This document shows, in pieces, positions 1 through 6,694 of a DNA stretch of 6,694 nt; the first letter of the stretch is position 1; the number at the start of each line of letters is the position of its first letter. The stretch covers positions 1-6,694 of the forward strand of contig JAJDEL010000379.1 in the NCBI GenBank assembly GCA_029259835.1. The letters run 5' to 3'. Made by a program: the position numbers and the translations under genes. Source of the stretch: Planctomicrobium sp. (GTDB taxonomy: Bacteria; Planctomycetota; Planctomycetia; Planctomycetales; Planctomycetaceae). Below the pieces are notes generated by a model, which was not told the origin of the DNA, did not search any database, and worked only from the letters and a program-made list of their open reading frames with translations.

Positions 1-1183
1 CGAGGACGAACGGGATGTTGTTGCGGGTGTGTGAATTCCCTTTGCCAAGTTCGTTTGTCCAGACAATTGTGGTGTTGTCTAATAGCGAGCCGTTGCCGCC
101 TGGTTCGGGAGTTGCCGCCAGACGCTTCGCGAGGTGTGCGACTTGTTCGCAGTACCAGGTGTTGATCTTGATCAACTTTTCGTATGCCTCTTCGTTTTTG
201 TCTGGTTCGTGCGAGATGGTGTGATGACCTTCTTCGATGCCGAGCCATTTCATTTTTGGATTGCCAACACTGTTCGTGATCTGAAACGTTGCGACTCTGG
301 CGAAATCGGCGGCAAAACTATTGACGAGAAGGTCCGTTTGCATCCGCGTAATCTGCGGCATGTTGTCGTTCACTTCACGCACATTCGGAGGAAGCGTTGG
401 CACAGCGTGTCCGACGCCTGATTGCTTTTCACTTGCTGAAAGTTCGACTTTGAGGTCTTTCTCCAGTTCTCCGACCATGGCGATGTTGTCTTGAAGAATT
501 TTACGATCTTCGGCACTGATCATCTTCTCTAACCGGCGAAAGTCATCGCTCAGTCCGTCTAAAACGCTCGCCAGCATTTTGCGGTTTTTCGCTTGGCCGT
601 AGAGTTTGTCAAACATCTGGTAAGGATTATCAATCGGTGCAACCGGTTGATTGGCTCCGGCGTAAGACATTCGCGTCCAGGTATCGGCTCGCTCTGGAAC
701 CATCACACCGAATTCGAGAGAACCAAAACGAGTTTGAGTGAGCGGATTTGCTTGCAGGCGATTCTTAAGATGTTGATCAACTGAAATTCCTTGTGACCAA
801 CCTGCCGGTGTGTCGGAGCCTCCCTGAATATCGCCAGGGAAGAGTTCGATGCCGGTCAGCAAGCAGCCGATACCGCGCATGTGACCATCGCCGTCCCCTT
901 TGATTTTGTTGCAGACACCGTGCATCGTCAGAGTCTGGCTTTTGAATTCTTCGAGTGGTTGCAAAATGCGTTTCAATTCAAGCTTCTCATCGGAAACTTC
1001 CGGCCAGAAATGTTTCGGGATCACGCCGTTTGGACTGAACACGAAGATCATACGTTGCTTGCGAGGAGTTTCGCCTTTGTTCGCGGCACGCACCAAACTG
1101 GGAAGTCCCATCGCGAGATTCACTCCCATGGCACTGATCCCTGCCTTGCGTAAAAAATCGCGTCGGGATGTGTAGTCTGTCAT
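1..1183 (-). CDS. DUF1552 (HXXSHH family) Tat-exported protein, 3' end cut by window edge
   Basis: Reading the minus strand from the ATG at 1183 gives 394 residues with no stop before the left edge, so the C-terminus lies outside; I estimate a few tens of residues are missing. The N-terminus is a Tat signal: S-R-R-D-F-L-R at residues 6-12, then a mildly hydrophobic stretch to about residue 34. Family landmarks are [16 protein letters not shown] (46-61), [16 protein letters not shown] (96-111), GHHTISHE (319-326) and [17 protein letters not shown] (375-391). These match DUF1552 (PF07586), proteins probably acting outside the cytoplasmic membrane and of unknown reaction. The family's HXXSHH motif reads H-T-I-S-H-E here, with the last histidine replaced. 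The start overlaps the stop of the upstream cytochrome gene in ATGA, so both are almost certainly co-transcribed and translationally coupled. The family call is confident; the function is unknown. Confidence 0.9.
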   Translation of the reverse strand, partial: MTDYTSRRDFLRKAGISAMGVNLAMGLPSLVRAANKGETPRKQRMIFVFSPNGVIPKHFWPEVSDEKLELKRILQPLEEFKSQTLTMHGVCNKIKGDGDGHMRGIGCLLTGIELFPGDIQGGSDTPAGWSQGISVDQHLKNRLQANPLTQTRFGSLEFGVMVPERADTWTRMSYAGANQPVAPIDNPYQMFDKLYGQAKNRKMLASVLDGLSDDFRRLEKMISAEDRKILQDNIAMVGELEKDLKVELSASEKQSGVGHAVPTLPPNVREVNDNMPQITRMQTDLLVNSFAADFARVATFQITNSVGNPKMKWLGIEEGHHTISHEPDKNEEAYEKLIKINTWYCEQVAHLAKRLAATPEPGGNGSLLDNTTIVWTNELGKGNSHTRNNIPFVL

Positions 1184-3564
1184 GGCTGAACCTCATCGGG
1201 AGTGGAAACTTCGGGAGTGGCTGTGATCACTGCAATTTCCACGAGGAGTCTGCGGATGTGAAAATTGTGATCGCGGAATGATTGGGTGAGATCATCCAAT
1301 CGGTCAGGGCCATATGCCGCGACCGGTTGTTTGACAAAGTGCTGAAACGCCCTGTTGACGAACGCTCGATGTGTATCATTGCTATTTGCGAGGTATTCTG
1401 CCAGTTCAGTTGATCCCTGAAATGTCACGGACTCGCTATTGCGTTGCGTGTAGGAACCGATCGGATTGACAGGTTTGTCACCCTCTTTCTCTCGGAATCG
1501 ACCAACAGCGTCGAAATTCTCCAGCGCGAAACCGAGTCCATTGATCTTAATATGACAAACCTGACAGTTTTGCGGGCTGGTTTGCAATGTCACGCGCTGC
1601 CGGGTCGTCATGTCCGGGTGCAAGTCAGGGCTGAGCGGTATAAACGCTTCCATCGGTGGGCGTAATGTCCGCCCAAGAAGATAGCGAATCAGAAAAACTC
1701 CACGATGAATTGGCGACGTTGAATCGCGATAAGCAAGTTTGCTCATTAAATATGGATGAGAGATAATTCCAACATGGCGATCCGGCGCAGAGACTGATTT
1801 CGCTAACGATGATTTCTTGCCGTCCAGCGGTTTCCATGTTTCGCCGTAGAATTGCTCTAATCGTGAAGTCGTGAAGGCCCAATCGGCAAGGAACAGCTGT
1901 CGGAAATCACTCGACTCACTCCAGATGATTTCATCAAGAAATGAATCGAGGGATGCCTTTAAATCTGAAACAAGAGCAGCGCTGAATCCTGGAAAGACTT
2001 CTTCGGCCTTGGTGATCTCAGCCAGGTGAGTCAGGTTGAGCCATTCGTACATGAGTTCATGTGTCTTTCCACGAACTCGATAATCCTTCAACATCCGTTC
2101 AGCCGCGTTACGAATCTGGTCCGGTGTTTCAAGTTTGTTATCGCGAACAAGTTTGAGCAACCACTCATCGGCAGGTAACGAATCGTACAACGTCAACGCC
2201 AACCGTGTCGCTGCCCGCTGTGATGGAGACTGATTCTGATCCAGTCCCGGATACAGAAACCGGGGAGACTTCAATATAACTAGCAAGCAACGTCTGATCG
2301 CCTCCGCATCGTCTTCAGCGAGATCGACTTGCTCATCAACGTAGAACTTTCGCGACTCGGCGTCCAGCTGGCTACGGAACGCCACCTCTGCGAATTCAGA
2401 GAGGAATCTTCGCAACCTCGCACGGTTTTCGTCTGAGTCTTTTTTGTGCCTTCGACTGTAAGCTGGCCATAATTCAGTGATTGCGATGTCCGCGAACTCC
2501 AGAGCCGCGGCAGTTGTCGAATCATCCCACTGACGGTCAACAGACAATCCTCGCTCATAGCCGTAGCTACGATCATCGGGAGGCAGTTTCGTTTGTAGTG
2601 AGAAAGTTGCGGGCGGTGATGTCGCAAGCAAGCTACGCTGGGGGATGACCTCTTCGATTCCACGGGGAGACACCCAGGACAAGGACATACTTGCTGGGCG
2701 CTGACCTGTTTTTCGTTTGCGCTGGTAAAGTTCAATATGAATTGGATAGACGCGACCAGCCGTCAAGACAATCGACTTCCGAAATTCCGTTTTGTCCCCG
2801 GATTGCACACGGTTGTTGATGAACTCTCGATTGAAGTTGCCGAGTTTGCAGATGAATGCGCATGAGGATCGCAACACAATTTCGTAACTGCCAGTTTCAT
2901 TGACTTTGATTCCTCCTCGCCACTGAATGAAGAAATCTTCCGGCTTGATGCCTTCACCAGGGCCATCACTCTTCCAGTCAAATTCGATGGCAGGATCGAC
3001 TCGTTCAATTTTGATATTCTCTTTTTTCCAGCGTGAGCCGTCGAAGTAAACTCCGTTGACGCCGCGTTTCGATTCTAGCCACATCGATCCTGAAAAGTGA
3101 GCATAAAGGTCTGCGAGACTTTGACGTAGTTGATTGCCTGTCAGGTGAGACAACTTCACGCGGGGCGGGCGATTACGAATTCTCGCCGCTTCGCTGTAGA
3201 ACTCCTGGTGTATAAAAGCAGCGACCGATCGCGCCTCTTCGCCGACGCACTCATCCGGATCGCCCTCTGGCATCGTTCCTGTGATTCGCCTGGTGAGTTC
3301 ACCGATTGAATCGTCTCCGATTAACGGCTCGTCGTACTCTCCATCTGCGCCTTGCCCATTTTCCCCGTGACAGCTTGCACATTTTTTCTTGTAGATCTTT
3401 CGCCCTTGCTGCAACCGTTGTTCTGTTGTGAAATTTGCAGTTGCGGCTTCACTCACTTTTGGCTTTTCGTCGGCTTTGACTGGTGCGATACCGAACGCTG
3501 TAACCAAAACGCCAACAGCGATAGCGGCAAAGAGCGAAACAGTTTTAAGAAATATGTGAGTCAT
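1180..3564 (-). CDS. Secreted c-type cytochrome protein with PA14-like and DUF1595/1592/1588/1585 domains
   Basis: This 794-residue protein is of the planctomycete cytochrome/DUF1592 type. Residues 1-31 form a Sec signal peptide ending V-K-A before D32. A class I cytochrome c domain follows, with CASCH at 62-66 and the likely distal heme ligand in TGTMPEGDP (Met98). A DUF1587-like segment ([14 protein letters not shown], about 142-155) comes next, then a PA14-like beta domain (about 170-310) containing [12 protein letters not shown] and TGSYEI. The helical DUF1595 region (about 385-435) leads into DUF1592 (about 448-585, starting near ILKSPRFLY). DUF1588 (about 603-695) carries a second CXXCH, CQVCH at 667-671, followed by [21 protein letters not shown]1585 (about 708-781) ends the protein. 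The reading frame extends upstream to 3675, but the predicted transcription start near 3658 and the signal peptide favour the ATG at 3564. No clear Shine-Dalgarno is seen. It is probably periplasmic or envelope-bound; the substrate is unknown. Confidence 0.92.
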   Translation of the reverse strand: MTHIFLKTVSLFAAIAVGVLVTAFGIAPVKADEKPKVSEAATANFTTEQRLQQGRKIYKKKCASCHGENGQGADGEYDEPLIGDDSIGELTRRITGTMPEGDPDECVGEEARSVAAFIHQEFYSEAARIRNRPPRVKLSHLTGNQLRQSLADLYAHFSGSMWLESKRGVNGVYFDGSRWKKENIKIERVDPAIEFDWKSDGPGEGIKPEDFFIQWRGGIKVNETGSYEIVLRSSCAFICKLGNFNREFINNRVQSGDKTEFRKSIVLTAGRVYPIHIELYQRKRKTGQRPASMSLSWVSPRGIEEVIPQRSLLATSPPATFSLQTKLPPDDRSYGYERGLSVDRQWDDSTTAAALEFADIAITELWPAYSRRHKKDSDENRARLRRFLSEFAEVAFRSQLDAESRKFYVDEQVDLAEDDAEAIRRCLLVILKSPRFLYPGLDQNQSPSQRAATRLALTLYDSLPADEWLLKLVRDNKLETPDQIRNAAERMLKDYRVRGKTHELMYEWLNLTHLAEITKAEEVFPGFSAALVSDLKASLDSFLDEIIWSESSDFRQLFLADWAFTTSRLEQFYGETWKPLDGKKSSLAKSVSAPDRHVGIISHPYLMSKLAYRDSTSPIHRGVFLIRYLLGRTLRPPMEAFIPLSPDLHPDMTTRQRVTLQTSPQNCQVCHIKINGLGFALENFDAVGRFREKEGDKPVNPIGSYTQRNSESVTFQGSTELAEYLANSNDTHRAFVNRAFQHFVKQPVAAYGPDRLDDLTQSFRDHNFHIRRLLVEIAVITATPEVSTPDEVQP

Positions 3565-3664
3565 ATCATCAAGGGGCAAGGAACTGACCGAAATTGAAAT
3601 CAGCCAGCGATCGTTAACGAGGGAGGATCTCTTGGTGGGAAGCAGCCACAGACTGCATACGTAG

Positions 3665-3692
3665 ATTATATGCAATCATCGACGCTCTTCAA
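3665..3692 (-). promoter_or_regulatory. Sigma-70-like promoter of the DUF1592-DUF1552 operon
   Basis: On the minus strand, TTGAAG (3692-3687) is followed by a 16-base spacer and a perfect TATAAT (3670-3665). Transcription would begin near 3658, giving a leader of roughly 94 bases before the ATG at 3564. This start site excludes the upstream candidate start codon at 3675, which would not be on the transcript. The call rests on consensus match only; another promoter further upstream cannot be excluded. Confidence 0.6.
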
Positions 3693-3771
3693 CAACATCA
3701 ACAGCAGTAGGCGATATTCTCAAGAAAAGATCGTGGGAGATTTCGCGCACATTAAAGTTTTGAGGCACGTC

Positions 3772-3799
3772 GTGGCACGGACATTCCTGTCTGTGCTAC
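3772..3799 (+). repeat. 12-bp imperfect inverted repeat (hairpin), possible dispersed palindromic element
   Basis: The arms GTGGCACGGACA (3772-3783) and TGTCTGTGCTAC (3788-3799) pair over 12 positions around a TTCC loop. Two of the pairs are G-U in plus-strand RNA, and would be C-A mismatches in minus-strand RNA. No T-run follows, so it is not a classical terminator. A short direct repeat GGCACG (3764-3769 and 3774-3779) overlaps the left arm. It lies upstream of both promoter candidates relative to their genes, so it may be a protein-binding site or one copy of a REP-like dispersed element. The structure is visible directly; its role is inference. Confidence 0.6.
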
Positions 3800-3800
3800 C

Positions 3801-3817
3801 TTGGAGTTGAACTCCAA
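3801..3817. promoter_or_regulatory. Perfect 7-bp inverted repeat, possible operator
   Basis: TTGGAGT (3801-3807) and ACTCCAA (3811-3817) form a perfect dyad around a TGA centre, one base downstream of the larger hairpin. A short, perfect, closely spaced dyad about 100 bases upstream of a start codon is typical of an operator for a dimeric regulator. The half-sites loosely recall MerR-type dyads, but the spacing differs and no regulator gene is in the window, so no family is assigned. It could also simply be part of a compound hairpin with its neighbour. Confidence 0.4.
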
Positions 3818-3851
3818 AGCTCACTCTCAAGAAGAAAATTCTCGACACGCA

Positions 3852-3880
3852 TTGGCGAAATCGACAGGAACGGCTAAAAC
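3852..3880 (+). promoter_or_regulatory. Weak promoter candidate for the desaturase
   Basis: TTGGCG (3852-3857) and TAAAAC (3875-3880) are spaced by 17 bases and would give a leader of about 30 bases to the ATG at 3920. Each hexamer matches the sigma-70 consensus only partly. It is the best-placed candidate I found on this strand, but the match is modest. Confidence 0.25.
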
Positions 3881-3919
3881 TCTGCTCTCTCCATTTTATT
3901 CATTGCGAAAAGAGTTCGA

Positions 3920-4873
3920 ATGACAAATCAGGTTGGCACGATTCCGAATCCTAAAATTGAACAAGTTCGAAAGCCTGTTCAGGACGTCCCATCACAGGTG
4001 GGACTCTCAGCAATCGACTGGTCAACGGCGATTCCGTACCTGACGCTACACCTGCTTTGCTTCTCGGTATTCTGGGTTGGAATCAGTCCAATTGCCGTCG
4101 CGGTCTTTCTGGTGATGCTGTACGCCCGCGTCTTCGCACTTACGGCTTTCTATCACCGCTACTTCTCACATAGAGCGTTCCAAACATCTAGACTGGTTCA
4201 GTTTCTCGGTGGCATTCTGGGTTGCACTGCGGCTCAGCGAGGTCCGGTCTGGTGGGCCGCACATCACCGCCAACACCATCAACGTTCAGACGAACCGGCC
4301 GATGTTCACTCCCCACGTCAGCACGGTTTTTGGTGGAGTCATATGGGCTGGTTTCTGACTGCCGAAAACGCACTCACTGACGAACGAGTCGTCAAAGACT
4401 GGTTGAAATTTCCGGAACTGCGCTGGCTGGAACGATTTCATATCTTGCCTGCGATCTTGTTAGCCGGAGCAATGTTTCTACTCGGAATGATTCTAAATTC
4501 GTGGATTCCATCACTCGGTACAGGACCGTGGCAAATGTTGGTCTGGGGATTTTTGTTATCGACGATTGCGCTGTACCACATCACGTACTTTGTGAATTCG
4601 CTCGCTCACGTGATTGGATGGCAACGTTATGAAACTGGTGACGACAGCCGCAATAACTGGCTGATCGCATTGGTCACATGGGGCGAAGGCTGGCACAACA
4701 ATCATCACCACTACCAAGGCTCCGCACGGCAAGGATTCTACTGGTGGGAAATCGACATCACTTTCCTCGTCCTCAAAACTCTCTCCCTGTTCGGCATCGT
4801 TTGGAATCTCAAACAGGTTCCGGATCACATTCTTGAAGCAGGCCGAAAAACAGCACAGCCAGATGGCAATTAG
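3920..4873 (+). CDS. Membrane fatty acid desaturase, delta-9 (stearoyl-CoA desaturase-like) type
   Basis: This 317-residue integral membrane enzyme should insert a cis double bond into a saturated acyl chain, using a di-iron centre, O2 and an external electron donor. All three histidine boxes are present: H79-R-Y-F-S-H84 (HX4H), H116-R-Q-H-H120 (HXXHH, preceded by H115) and H259-N-N-H-H263 within GEGWHNNHHHYQG. Further family residues are visible: the DEPADVH stretch (124-130), N226-S-L-A-H230, and the RNNWLIALVTWGEGWHN block (244-260). Hydrophobic segments near 38-55, 57-77, 172-192 and 204-224 fit the usual four-helix plan. No cytochrome b5 domain is fused, so the electron donor is separate. 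The likely ribosome site is AAAAGAG (3908-3914), five bases before the ATG. Transcription diverges from the cytochrome operon and converges on DUF1501. Whether the substrate is acyl-CoA or acyl-lipid cannot be read from the sequence. Confidence 0.95.
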   Translation: MTNQVGTIPNPKIEQVRKPVQDVPSQVGLSAIDWSTAIPYLTLHLLCFSVFWVGISPIAVAVFLVMLYARVFALTAFYHRYFSHRAFQTSRLVQFLGGILGCTAAQRGPVWWAAHHRQHHQRSDEPADVHSPRQHGFWWSHMGWFLTAENALTDERVVKDWLKFPELRWLERFHILPAILLAGAMFLLGMILNSWIPSLGTGPWQMLVWGFLLSTIALYHITYFVNSLAHVIGWQRYETGDDSRNNWLIALVTWGEGWHNNHHHYQGSARQGFYWWEIDITFLVLKTLSLFGIVWNLKQVPDHILEAGRKTAQPDGN

Positions 4874-4879
4874 ATCGAC

Positions 4880-4901
4880 ACGAGTGGTGTGTCCCACTCG
4901 T
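4880..4901. terminator. Hairpin in the convergent gap, possible bidirectional terminator
   Basis: ACGAGTGG (4880-4887) and CCACTCGT (4894-4901) form a perfect 8-bp stem with a six-base loop, seven bases after the desaturase stop. No U-run follows on either strand, so intrinsic termination would be inefficient or need a factor. A second, much weaker dyad GACTA-AA-TAGTC sits at 4906-4917. Its place between two converging genes is the main support. Confidence 0.45.
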
Positions 4902-4948
4902 CAATGACTAAATAGTCGACGGAGAGAAACTGTCCGCGCCTTTTGCCT

Positions 4949-6391
4949 CTATGTCAGAACTTCCTTGACCACATGACCATGAACGTCGGTCAGTCGTCGG
5001 TCGATTCCGTTTTGTCGGACGGTGAGTCTTTCGTGGTCGATTCCCATTAAATGCAAAATTGTTGCGTGCAGGTCGTAGCAATAGGTTTTTCCTTCTGCGG
5101 TTTGATAGCCCCAATCATCACTCTGCCCATAGGAAGCGCCTGCCTGAACACCGGCACCAGAGAGCCAAGTGACAAACGATCCTCCATTGTGATCACGTCC
5201 CTTCGAGCCTTGGGCGAAGGGGGTACGACCGAATTCTGTCGTCCAGATCACAAGAGTATCTTCCATCAGACCGCGTGATTCCAGGTCACGTAAGAGTGCG
5301 GCAATCGGCTTATCAACAGTCGCAGCAATCGCGGGAAGTTCTGTCGAGATATTTCCATGATTGTCCCAATTTCCGGCTGCTCCTTGCGGACCGCTCCAGA
5401 CTTGAACAAAGCGTACTCCTCGCTCGATGAGTCGGGTCGCCAGCAGACAACGTCGTCCGAAGTCTTCAGTCACTTTGTCATCCAGGCCGTAACTCTTCTG
5501 AACAGTTTGCGACTCCTTGTTGATGTCAAATGCTTCTGGGGCTGACGACTGCATCTTCGCCGCGAGTTCGTAGCTTTTGATTCTTGCGTCCAATCGCGAA
5601 TCTTCTGCATGATTCTCTCGATGAGTTGAATTCAGTTTACTCAAAAGTTCGAGTCCCTTTGAATTCGCTGCTGGTGTTGTGAAAGAAGTCGCTGAAACCG
5701 GCTGCAAGAACGGGATTGGCTGCGGCGATGCGGCATTGATGACCGTTCCTTGATGAATCGCAGGTAAGAAGCCGGAGCTAAAGGCTCCTCGCTGATTGTT
5801 CGGCAAGCCTTTCGCATCTGGTAAAACAATAAACGTTGGCAAATTCTCAGTCAGACTTCCCAGCCCATAAGAGAGCCACGACCCCAGGCAAGGAAAGCCG
5901 GGCAGCAGAAACCCGCTATTCATCATGTACGTCGCGGGACCGTGGACGTTCGTCTTCGAAGCCATCGCCATGAGGAAAGTCATTTTGTCGACAAGTTCCG
6001 CCTGATGCGGAAAGACACTGCTCACCCAACGCCCCGATTCCCCATATTGCTTGAATTTGAAAGGGCTTTGCATAATTGCCCCTGGCATCGCGGTGAAGCC
6101 TTCAGGCTTTTTCTCGGGGCCGAGTTTTTGCCCGTTGAGCCGCTTGAGTTCCGGCTTGTAGTCGAATGTATCCATCGGACTGGCCCCGCCCGTCATAAAG
6201 AGTTGAATGACGCGTTTCACTTTTGCAGGGTGGTGAATCCCGCCGTTCAATTCCGGTAACGATTTTTGATCTCCTGAAAGACCTTCGCGAGCGAGCATGT
6301 GAGCAAGTGCTAACCCACCGAGACCACCACCAGACTGCCAGAGAAATTCTCGACGATTCGAACGCCGTGTGTTGTCGAAAGGAAATTGCAT
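4949..6391 (-). CDS. DUF1501 Tat-exported protein (alkaline phosphatase-like superfamily)
   Basis: This 480-residue protein starts with a Tat signal: N-R-R-E-F-L-W at 12-18 followed by a glycine-rich hydrophobic stretch (QSGGGLGGLALAHMLA, 19-34). DUF1501 landmarks follow in order: LFMTGGASPMDTFDYKP (64-80, candidate metal ligand D74), VHGPATYMMNSGF (149-161), NWDNHGN (341-347), WTTEFGRTPFAQGSKGRDHN (383-402) and DLHATILHLMGIDHERLTV (440-458), ending near VHGHVVKEVL. The order of Asp/His motifs is that of the alkaline phosphatase/sulfatase-like fold, but the reaction of DUF1501 proteins is not established. I chose the ATG at 6391; a TTG at 6397 would add two residues and overlap the upstream stop. 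The stop of the PSD1 gene is only two bases upstream, so the two genes are an operon. The length appears full for the family, and all recognisable motifs are intact. Confidence 0.93.
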   Translation of the reverse strand: MQFPFDNTRRSNRREFLWQSGGGLGGLALAHMLAREGLSGDQKSLPELNGGIHHPAKVKRVIQLFMTGGASPMDTFDYKPELKRLNGQKLGPEKKPEGFTAMPGAIMQSPFKFKQYGESGRWVSSVFPHQAELVDKMTFLMAMASKTNVHGPATYMMNSGFLLPGFPCLGSWLSYGLGSLTENLPTFIVLPDAKGLPNNQRGAFSSGFLPAIHQGTVINAASPQPIPFLQPVSATSFTTPAANSKGLELLSKLNSTHRENHAEDSRLDARIKSYELAAKMQSSAPEAFDINKESQTVQKSYGLDDKVTEDFGRRCLLATRLIERGVRFVQVWSGPQGAAGNWDNHGNISTELPAIAATVDKPIAALLRDLESRGLMEDTLVIWTTEFGRTPFAQGSKGRDHNGGSFVTWLSGAGVQAGASYGQSDDWGYQTAEGKTYCYDLHATILHLMGIDHERLTVRQNGIDRRLTDVHGHVVKEVLT

Positions 6392-6393
6392 CT

Positions 6394-6694
6394 TCAATCC
6401 ACAAAAAGAAACTCATTGCTATTTAATAACAATCGAACACTCGCAGCGAGTCCAAACTCTTCACCGTATGCAGTAAAATCTTGCAGTTCATCAGCAGTCG
6501 GATCTCGTAACAAGATCGACTGAAACATCATTGGAATCTGATTCTTTAACTCTGCTGATTGCCCTTCCAGTTTTCTTGCTGCGATTTCGCAGTGATGCAG
6601 AATGAATGGATGATTCCAAATGACCAGCGATTGCAATGCTGAAACGGAAAACGAACGTTTCGGCGCAAGCAATCCAAGGTCTGGAAAATCGAGA
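6394..6694 (-). CDS. PSD1 (DUF1553) protein, C-terminal 99 residues only
   Basis: The minus-strand frame is open from the right edge to the TGA at 6396-6394 and shows the end of a PSD1/DUF1553 protein. Visible landmarks are DFPDLGLLAPKRSFSVSALQSL near the cut end (residues 2-23 of the visible part), the WNHPFILHH stretch, ILLRDPTADELQDF, and the family's closing motif LLLNSNEFLFVD. Full-length members usually carry an N-terminal cytochrome c domain (PSCyt1), a DUF1549 (PSCyt2) domain and then DUF1553, but these would lie outside the window and are not seen. The apparent start inside this frame at 6672 is a TTG and not a real start. It is followed two bases later by the DUF1501 gene, its usual partner in planctomycetes. 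The function is unknown. Confidence 0.88.
   Translation of the reverse strand, partial: LDFPDLGLLAPKRSFSVSALQSLVIWNHPFILHHCEIAARKLEGQSAELKNQIPMMFQSILLRDPTADELQDFTAYGEEFGLAASVRLLLNSNEFLFVD

Larger units (their letters stand above)
3565..3919. other. Divergent intergenic region between cytochrome and desaturase genes
   Basis: This 355-base stretch separates the minus-strand cytochrome operon from the plus-strand desaturase. It holds a good minus-strand promoter, two adjacent inverted repeats and a weak plus-strand promoter candidate, each listed separately. I see no convincing small gene. The open frame that extends the cytochrome gene to 3675 has no family similarity I recognise and lies mostly downstream of the predicted minus-strand transcription start, so I treat it as untranslated leader. 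Confidence 0.7.

Noticed and set aside
2280..2735. 151-residue open frame on the minus strand
   Set aside because: It lies in another frame wholly inside the DUF1592 gene, has no recognisable motif and is biased in composition as a shadow frame.
3565..3675. 37-residue N-terminal extension of the cytochrome protein in the same frame
   Set aside because: It begins upstream of the predicted transcription start, resembles no known domain, and would displace a clear Sec signal peptide that begins at 3564.
3772..3817. Riboswitch or structured leader for the desaturase
   Set aside because: The two hairpins lie upstream of the best promoter candidate, no known riboswitch core could be recognised, and the structure is only two simple stems.
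4556..4897. 113-residue minus-strand frame antisense to the desaturase
   Set aside because: It overlaps the best-conserved part of the desaturase, including the third histidine box, and its translation shows no family features.
6395..6397. TTG start for the DUF1501 gene
   Set aside because: An ATG lies six bases downstream at 6391 and immediately follows the upstream stop, a better arrangement for coupled translation; the difference is two residues only.
6102..6416. 104-residue minus-strand frame overlapping the DUF1501 start and PSD1 end
   Set aside because: It is a frame-shifted reading of two confidently identified genes and has no support of its own.
1..6694. CRISPR array, tRNA, rRNA, insertion sequence or defence island
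   Set aside because: I saw no spaced direct repeats, cloverleaf, transposase motifs or terminal repeats; every long stretch is explained by the five genes.

Overview
The window looks like a piece of a planctomycete chromosome (phylum Planctomycetota). The evidence is the combination of large secreted proteins built from planctomycete-type cytochrome c and DUF1592/1588/1585 domains, a PSD1 (DUF1553) tail, and twin-arginine-exported DUF1501 and DUF1552 proteins. No genus can be named from sequence alone. There is no rRNA, tRNA, CRISPR array, transposase or phage gene.

Layout from left to right. (1) Positions 1-1183, minus strand: a DUF1552 protein with a Tat signal, cut at its C-terminus by the left edge. 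(2) Positions 1180-3564, minus strand: a large Sec-secreted c-type cytochrome protein with DUF1587-like, PA14-like, DUF1595, DUF1592, DUF1588 and DUF1585 regions. Its stop codon overlaps the DUF1552 start (ATGA), so the two form a coupled operon. A TTGAAG-16-TATAAT promoter lies just upstream and fixes the start at 3564. (3) Positions 3565-3919: a divergent intergenic region with that promoter and two adjacent inverted repeats. (4) Positions 3920-4873, plus strand: a membrane fatty acid (delta-9 type) desaturase with all three histidine boxes. (5) Positions 4874-4948: a short convergent gap with an 8-bp hairpin. (6) Positions 4949-6391, minus strand: a DUF1501 protein with a Tat signal. (7) Positions 6394-6694, minus strand: the C-terminal end of a PSD1 (DUF1553) protein, directly upstream of DUF1501 and cut by the right edge.

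The window therefore holds two modules of the same logic on the minus strand. In each, a large secreted protein (with c-type heme motifs in the complete one) is followed at once by a Tat-exported partner (DUF1592->DUF1552 and PSD1->DUF1501). A cytoplasmic-membrane lipid desaturase on the opposite strand separates them. The two-module pattern is recurrent in planctomycetes and its biochemical role is unresolved. The desaturase is probably a functionally separate gene that adjusts membrane lipid unsaturation. I see no convincing evidence of a wholly new system. The most useful leads are the changed HXXSHH motif in the DUF1552 protein, the paired inverted repeats upstream of the desaturase, and the two-module arrangement.
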